A DNA stretch of 64,000 nt from positions 15,362,366 to 15,426,365 of the forward strand of contig CM069611.1 in assembly GCA_035771175.1 (NCBI GenBank). Direction: 5' to 3'. The notes under the pieces are model-generated. The model made no database searches, was not told the origin of the DNA, and worked only from the letters and a program-made list of their open reading frames with translations. The stretch comes from Paratinospora sagittata. Lineage: Eukaryota; Streptophyta; Magnoliopsida; Ranunculales; Menispermaceae. The translations under genes were made by a program, and so were the position numbers. Shown piece after piece: positions 58,642 through 64,000 of the stretch (positions are counted from its first letter, which is position 1; each line of letters starts with the position of its first letter).

Positions 58642-59289
58642 TTAGGTGTGTGGGTAGTTGATTTGGTGGGTGAAGAATGGATTGTAAGACGAGGTGATGT
58701 GGGGTTGAAGAATATTAAAAGTTGTTTCTAATTGTTTAGGGTGACATGAAATGTTGAAAATTAGAAGGATGAGGTGGCCAACTTGTAAGTACCCTGTGAG
58801 TAGTTGATTTAGTGGATAAAGTAAGACCGGAAATAAAAATGTTGTTTTAAGATGGGTCAAGGCATTTGAATGCAATGTAATTGGAGGAGTAACTGAAAAA
58901 AATAAAATAAAAAAAATACACAATAGCAAGCATAAAATGTATTGTGGATGTACGAGTTTTAGCAATAGGTAGCATAGACACCCAAATACTCGTAATTTTC
59001 TATAATTAGGAAGAGCCCCAAAGAGATTTTGATCATATAGTGAGACCATGGTAAAATAGTAGGCATACAATTTATGAGATAGGTGGTAGTGAGAAATGCA
59101 AACGGCCAAACGTGAAAAGGAAGGGAAGCATGACTGCCTAGCATGAACAATATGACCATGCCTATATTTTGTAATGCCATTATATTTGGGAGTATGCAGA
59201 GAGATAAGAAAATAGGTAATTTCATGAATAAAAGGAAATATATAACATAACATTTTGGAAAAAAATAAAGACCTCATATTTTGTTTCAT
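58642..59289 (-). pseudogene. Ty1/copia integrase fragment
   Basis: Minus-strand words from right to left: LISLHTPKYNGITKYRHGHI (the TPQQNGVxERKHRHI block), then in a second frame MLGSHASLPFHVWPFAFLTT, TYLINCMPTIL, and in the first frame NYRKLRVFGCLCYLLLKLVH (the LRVFGCxCYP block). The order is that of the copia integrase C-terminal half. Frame changes are present. Flanking GAG or RT was not seen. Confidence 0.8.
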
Positions 59290-60674
59290 GGGAAATAATT
59301 ACATATATTTTTATACAAAAATACTAGCTTTTACGATCTAAAAATCATACCCAAAATTGTACCGTTGATATGGTGTATCGTGAGTGGTGGATATTTCCTT
59401 TTACTTTTTTCTCTCTCATGATAATGATGTAGTGCATTGTACCATTATCTTAGATATATTTTTGAGTATGTATATATTTTAGGTCATTTTATCATTTCTC
59501 ATATGTATAACGGCTTGAAATGATAATAAATGATCATTTGTGCACATTTAGGTTAGTGGTGGTGAAAGGTAGTTGATTAGGGAATATATATGTGCTACAT
59601 GTAGTATTAATAGTCTTAATTTCATAGATAATTTTTTTTTACTTGATATCTATGCAAGATGTGACACTATGAGCATAAATTCTTCATTTACCTATTTTAA
59701 AACAAAAACCAACTTAAATATTTCAAGAGACTTGCACTAAATTTAATTAAAAGTAGATAATGATACATATACTATTTGGTGATGAGAAAATCTAGACCGC
59801 AATAAAATAGATGGTTACATACATTAAAATAATACTGTTGGTATTTAAAGTTAGAAGGCTTTGTTTAGAAAAGGAAACATTAATATTTATTTGAAGGTGA
59901 AAGGATTATATAATTATTTTTCTATATTTATTTTTATAGTTTTTTTGGTTTTGTTCAAAAATACTGATTGTTACTTTTTTGAAGGATCGGCTTCCTCACA
60001 GGAAGAAGAGGAAGAAGATGATGGCTCTGGTGGCTGGGTAGATCTAGCCCTTTTTCTCGGAGTGGTAGCGGGTCTAGGTTGATTCTTCTTGGTCCTAACG
60101 GGCAATTTGGTTCAAGGAGGCATTTTTACAAACAAATCCTAAGCACAACTTTAGCACAATGGAGAAAAATGCACAAAATCCCTATATGGAACCCGAGGTT
60201 CACTTTGGATAAAATCTCTCGGTGAAAAGAGTAGAAACAAGATAAAATGCACGAAGGTTACCTTGAATCTATGCTATATTATAGAAAATGAAAGATTGTC
60301 TTGAGAAAATTAAAAGAAATATGTGTTTAATTGTCAAAATTTTCTTTTGAATAGTTTTCTTATCCAAAAATTTTCACCTATAAAGATGAGAAAATATAAT
60401 TTTTCGGTGAGAAGATTTTTAGCAATATCAATAATGTTCATGTTGTTAGAAACCACTTAATCCAAAAACTATAACTAATAAATGGAGGCCCAATAATGCA
60501 TATTAAGTTACTACTAACACTCCTCCTCTCGTGCAACCTCATCTTGCACGTAGATAGCTAGATTTAGAAAAATATCAATTATGCAAATGAAGAATGTTAA
60601 ATTCTTAAGAACAGAGCCAATGCAAAACTAACATTCTCCAGAAACTTTTCTACATTCCAAGAATGAGAAGAGTA
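59290..60674. other. mostly unassigned; small reverse-strand basic/Ser-rich remnant
   Basis: AT-rich to 59.96 kb. On the minus strand 60.12-59.98 kb reads MPP, stop, TKLPVRTKKNQPRPATTPRK, RARSTQPPEPSSSSSS, which resembles the beginning of the env-like ORF of SIRE/Maximus-type copia elements. It lies beside the minus-oriented LTR piece at 60675, supporting a copia origin. The rest has no recognisable feature. Confidence 0.4.
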
Positions 60675-61265
60675 TGTTAGACACACAAGAGGGGAGTGAA
60701 TTGAGCGTAATGGTTGGTTTTGAAGATTTCTAAGTCCTTAGCGGAAATCCTTTAATTAATTAAGTTATATACTCAAATTAATTCAAGGTGCATAAAGAAA
60801 AGTGTTGAAAATAAATACAATGCATACAATGATTTTTACATTGTTTGAAAAACTTTTTCCTACTCCACGCCTAGATCAAAGACTTTTTTTAGGATTTTAC
60901 GATACTTGGGTTCACTTCAAGGGTGTGAACCAAATCGTTCTCTTTAAGGTTTAAGACAAACTTATTCTTTTAGGGGCTAAGGATGAACCTATGACTTCCT
61001 TTTTTTCGGGATAAAAAAGAACTAAATATCCTTTTCACGGGCTATGGATGAACCATTTGACCATTTTCAAGATAAAGGGTGAAACTACCTTTGATTTCAA
61101 TATAGGAATTTTAAGTGAATCAAATTCACTTGACTTGGTTGTTCCAATCTTGAAATAAATCAAAACTCTAATTACAAATATTACAATGATGAAATTGGTT
61201 CTATATGAATAGAACACTCACAATGAAGCTCATACAATTTTAAATACAAGACATGAAATGCTCAA

Positions 61266-61322
<57 letters not shown>

Positions 61323-62150
61323 AATCACTTACAACCTTTATCTTTCTATGATTCAATATTGCTCAAGTGAGAACTTTGGAAAGCATGAATGAGAGCTTGA
61401 AAACAATTGAAAATGCACCTCAAAAGCTTTTTCACCGATCAATCACAGTTTTTGGGTACTTTGAAAATGAGAAGAGAAATATTTTAAGAATAGGGCTCAT
61501 TCTAGAATAACTAGAGAATGTGATTGAATCTTTTTGTTTTTCTCTCTCTATGGTGTAAAGTGGCTAGGGCAAGTGTATAAATAGATTGAGAATAGTTACT
61601 AGCCGTTACACTTAAGAAATATGGTCGTTGGTGTGCTCAAAAATTCAATTTTTTTGACCGTTGGGAGTTTGCAGACCTTAAGGAGCGCACTTCTCCAGCA
61701 CAGGAGCGCGCTTCTCACGCGTTTTCCTCTCAAAGGAACACACTTCTCTGCTCACAATAAAGAGGCCACATTCACCCCAGTTAGGTAGGAGCTTGCTCCT
61801 AAGCATGGAGAGCGCGCTTCTCTGACATGGTTTTTCGAGAAACACTTAGGTTTTAAAGATTTTCACTTGAAAGCCATTTGGAACATGAAAACTAAGTTTG
61901 CAAACATTTGGAACATTAATAAAAGCAAGTACGAAGATGTTTTGCTTTTCAAAAACAAGTCCAACCAACAATTTGAAAAAATGAAAAAAACTTTTGCAAA
62001 TAGAAAACTTGTGAATCATATGCATGCATGATTTGAAAAATGTTAAGCAATAGAGAATAAAAGAAAGTATATCCTAATTTTAAACTTACAACACGCTCTT
62101 ATTCTCAAATCCACTTTTCTTTGAATCTTCAAGATTTGTATGAACTAAAA
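60675..62150 (-). mobile_element. copia-type LTR, minus orientation
   Basis: Left edge TGTTAGACACACAAGAGGGGAGTGAATTGAG is the reverse complement of a typical LTR 3' end, related to that at 39850. It contains AGGAGCGCACTTCTCC and GGAGCGCGCTTCTC repeats (61.68-61.83 kb) like the GTGCTCC/GGAGCAGC words in the other copia LTRs. The right boundary is uncertain. A (TA)n(GA)n microsatellite has grown inside it. Confidence 0.55.
61266..61322. repeat. (TA)n(GA)n compound microsatellite
   Basis: About 16 TA units followed directly by about 12 GA units. Highly slippage-prone. Confidence 0.97.
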
Positions 62151-62302
62151 TCTCCTGTTGGAGGGTAAAAAATTCACTAGGACTTGAGAGCTGGGTTTCA
62201 AGGAGTTTTTAAAAGGATATTGGGACTTGCTAGAGGGGAAAAATCCCCGTGGGATGAGAATTTATTGCTTTTCTTTTTTTTAAAAAAAAAAAAATTAATG
62301 TA

Positions 62303-62386
62303 CGAAAGACATCTTCTCAGTACATAACAAATTTTACTTTAGAAGACGCCTTCAATAAAAATTTTATTGTACTGAAGGTGTCTTCT
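62303..62386. repeat. perfectly folding inverted repeat with a third copy
   Basis: AGAAGACGCCTTCA (62341-62354) pairs with TGAAGGTGTCTTCT (62373-62386): 13 Watson-Crick pairs and one G-U in RNA, with an 18-base A/T-rich loop. A related AGACATCTTCTCAGTAC lies upstream at about 62306. Could be a foldback from a DNA transposon or a small-RNA-type hairpin. No flanking target duplication found. Confidence 0.6.
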
Positions 62387-63615
62387 TGAAAGAAGCCTTC
62401 TACGTGGCAAAAAAATTCATCGGTGCATTCACATTGACAATCACTGTTAAAACTTGAGTATATATGTCATTACTTTTAAAAGTTGGGTATTTTTGTAATT
62501 TTTTCTTGGGTTAATCAGGTCAAACCCCCAAAATTAAAAGAGATTGCAAGGAGAGGTCGCGCCAAAGGTGATAGAAATAAGATCTGTCACATGTTAAATC
62601 TATTATTAGAACTTTTGCATTATTGCATCATGTTAGATTTTATGTCCCATAACAGCATTTCAAAGATTATTCTTTATGCAAACTAGTATTTCTATACTTT
62701 CACTTGACGTGATTTTTACTAATGAAACATTTTTTTTATTAGAAAAGAATTATATATGTTGTCTTTAATTTATTATAATAAAATAACTAAAATCATTCAA
62801 AAATATGAATGATGGTAATTAGGAGTAAAACTTAGAACTGAAAAAGGTAAATTAGGAAAAAAACAAGAGTCTAAAATGTTGGGTGCAAGAAAAAACTGAA
62901 AATTAATTAATTGCAAAATTACTAATACTATTTCAAGGGTGTTTTGGGTAGAAAAAATGCTTCAGCATCAACTACCAAGTATTCTTGTCTATATTATTTA
63001 TAAAACAAATATCTCTTAACCACGATGTGCCACTTTTGTTAAAAATACCAAAACTACCAATTATTATTATTGCTCAATTAAAAATTACATTTAGCTTAAA
63101 ATCAAAGAATAAGAGCATTTTTGTAAAAAGCCAAGGCAAACTAAAAGACAGCACACGTTGCCCAACTGAAAAGCCACTTACAATTTGTCATTTCTGCTCA
63201 CTTTTTTGGAAAATCGCACCAAACCGATTCTTTCCTTTTTTTTTTTTTTTTTTTTTTTTTTTCTTTTTATCACTTTTTGCCATGTTATTAAATACAACTT
63301 ATTTTAAGATTTTTTTTTTTTTTTTTTTTCTATTTTGAGCTTTTTTTTTTTTTTTTTTTCAACTTTCAACCTAAATCCCTTTAACCCATGGACTAGTTAT
63401 ACTAGTTGGGATACTTTTGTTTCGTATAAAATGATGTTAAGATGATATTAACTAACTTTGGCAGTACTGTCAGAAAACTGAACAAAACCACTACATATAT
63501 GAACATGGCACGGAGCACCACCCACACAACCTTTGCCAACTGAGGTAGAAGCTACACGCTCAGTGGATGAATTTCTTTAAGTCACAAGGACGTCTCATTG
63601 TTGGAGATAATTAAT
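62387..63615. other. intergenic with long T-runs, no gene recognised
   Basis: Contains poly-T tracts at 63236-63262, 63310-63329 and 63341-63359, each of about 19-26 Ts, which on the minus strand could be poly-A tails of LINE or other retro-insertions. No coding evidence was found. Confidence 0.5.
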
Positions 63616-63720
63616 ATGGCGTCCATTGAAAGTTCCCCAGGTACCCAATGCTTGACAATATCTGAAGTAAAATTCATGTTAATTCATTCATTTATCATTT
63701 TTTACTTAGGTTTTTTGTAG
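63616..63720 (+). CDS. possible first exon of an unidentified gene (weak)
   Basis: ATG in a good context (AATATGGC) opens MASIESSPGTQCLTISEVKF and runs to TAG at 63718-63720. CCCAG/GTACCC at 63640 and GAA/GTAAAA at 63666 are donor-like. The preceding 130 bp are less AT-rich than the flanks, as a 5' UTR could be. No homologue recognised and the next exon would lie outside the window. Confidence 0.2.
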   Translation: MASIESSPGTQCLTISEVKFMLIHSFIIFYLGFL

Positions 63721-64000
63721 CACTTGTTTTTGTTCTTTTTCAAGTATTTACAGTTTTGAATATGTTGCTACCTCTTTCTGTTACAGTCACTTTTTATTTT
63801 TTATTTTAATATGTTATGATCACATTTTTTTTCTTTTATTTATGTGATATTTTTATTAATTAGTTAAATAAATAAATAAATACACTACATGAGTGTGTGA
63901 ATATAGAAAATGGGATTATGAGGGTAGAGAACATGGGCTTGTATGAGCTAGTTTTTAAAATTTAAGGGTGCGGTAATTTTCTATTTAAAAAGAAGGAAGC

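Noticed and set aside
63236..63359. Long T tracts read as poly-Phe membrane protein
   Set aside because: Homopolymer artefact. No start context and no non-repetitive coding sequence.
1..64000. CRISPR arrays, operons, bacterial-type signals, tRNA and rRNA genes
   Set aside because: None seen. The spaced repeats present are microsatellites, LTR-internal tandems or dispersed plant transposons.

Overview
The window is nuclear DNA of a flowering plant, probably a dicot. It is AT-rich, has spliced GT-AG genes and is crowded with plant retrotransposons (L1 and RTE LINEs, Ty3/gypsy chromovirus, Ty1/copia) and hAT DNA transposons. The species cannot be named from the sequence alone. I support one host protein gene with confidence. 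Nearly everything else is mobile DNA in various stages of decay.

Host gene (1.4-33.3 kb, minus strand): a complete VPS15 gene, the pseudokinase/HEAT/WD40 regulatory subunit of the class III phosphatidylinositol 3-kinase (VPS34) complex. I placed 11 coding exons with GT-AG junctions. They join in frame to about 1562 residues, from an N-myristoylation-type start (MGNK) to a C-terminal WD40 blade. Eight introns are 85-507 bp. Two are huge: intron 4 (about 10.06 kb) and intron 5 (about 15.94 kb), both cutting the kinase-like domain.

Inside the big introns: intron 5 holds an RTE 3' fragment, a long same-sense L1 (6.8-11.9 kb), an opposite L1 fragment (11.9-13.7 kb), an AT/GT microsatellite and a long RTE element (17.1-22.1 kb). 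That RTE has itself been hit by an L1 (carrying a hAT MITE) and by a 1.1-kb hAT element. Intron 4 holds a second member of the MITE family, remnants of L1 on both strands, another RTE piece and a cleanly bounded 5'-truncated L1 (30.37-31.91 kb) with target-site duplication.

Upstream of VPS15 (33.3-39.0 kb): a 5.4-kb hAT element with terminal inverted repeats and an 8-bp target duplication lies about 300 bp before the start codon. Its transposase gene is dead and is split by a solo gypsy LTR with a perfect TTTAA duplication.

39-64 kb: a retrotransposon graveyard. It contains copia-type LTR pieces, a decayed Tekay/Del-like chromovirus (gag-pol, chromodomain, an extra 3' ORF and a 3' LTR of the same family as the solo LTR), a truncated gypsy-type LTR, SIRE/Maximus-like copia remnants in both orientations, a 3-kb TG..CA solo-LTR-like unit with TGTTG target duplication and internal 55-bp tandem repeats, a copia integrase fragment and long homopolymer/microsatellite tracts. 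A possible first exon of another gene lies at about 63.6 kb, with weak support.

No tRNA, rRNA or CRISPR was seen. I found no convincing new biochemical system. The most interesting items are the architecture of VPS15 (giant TE-filled introns, P-loop change, duplicated terminal codons in its 3' UTR), the datable nested insertions, the ORF1/ORF2 ATGA overlap in the L1, and the extra ORF in the chromovirus.
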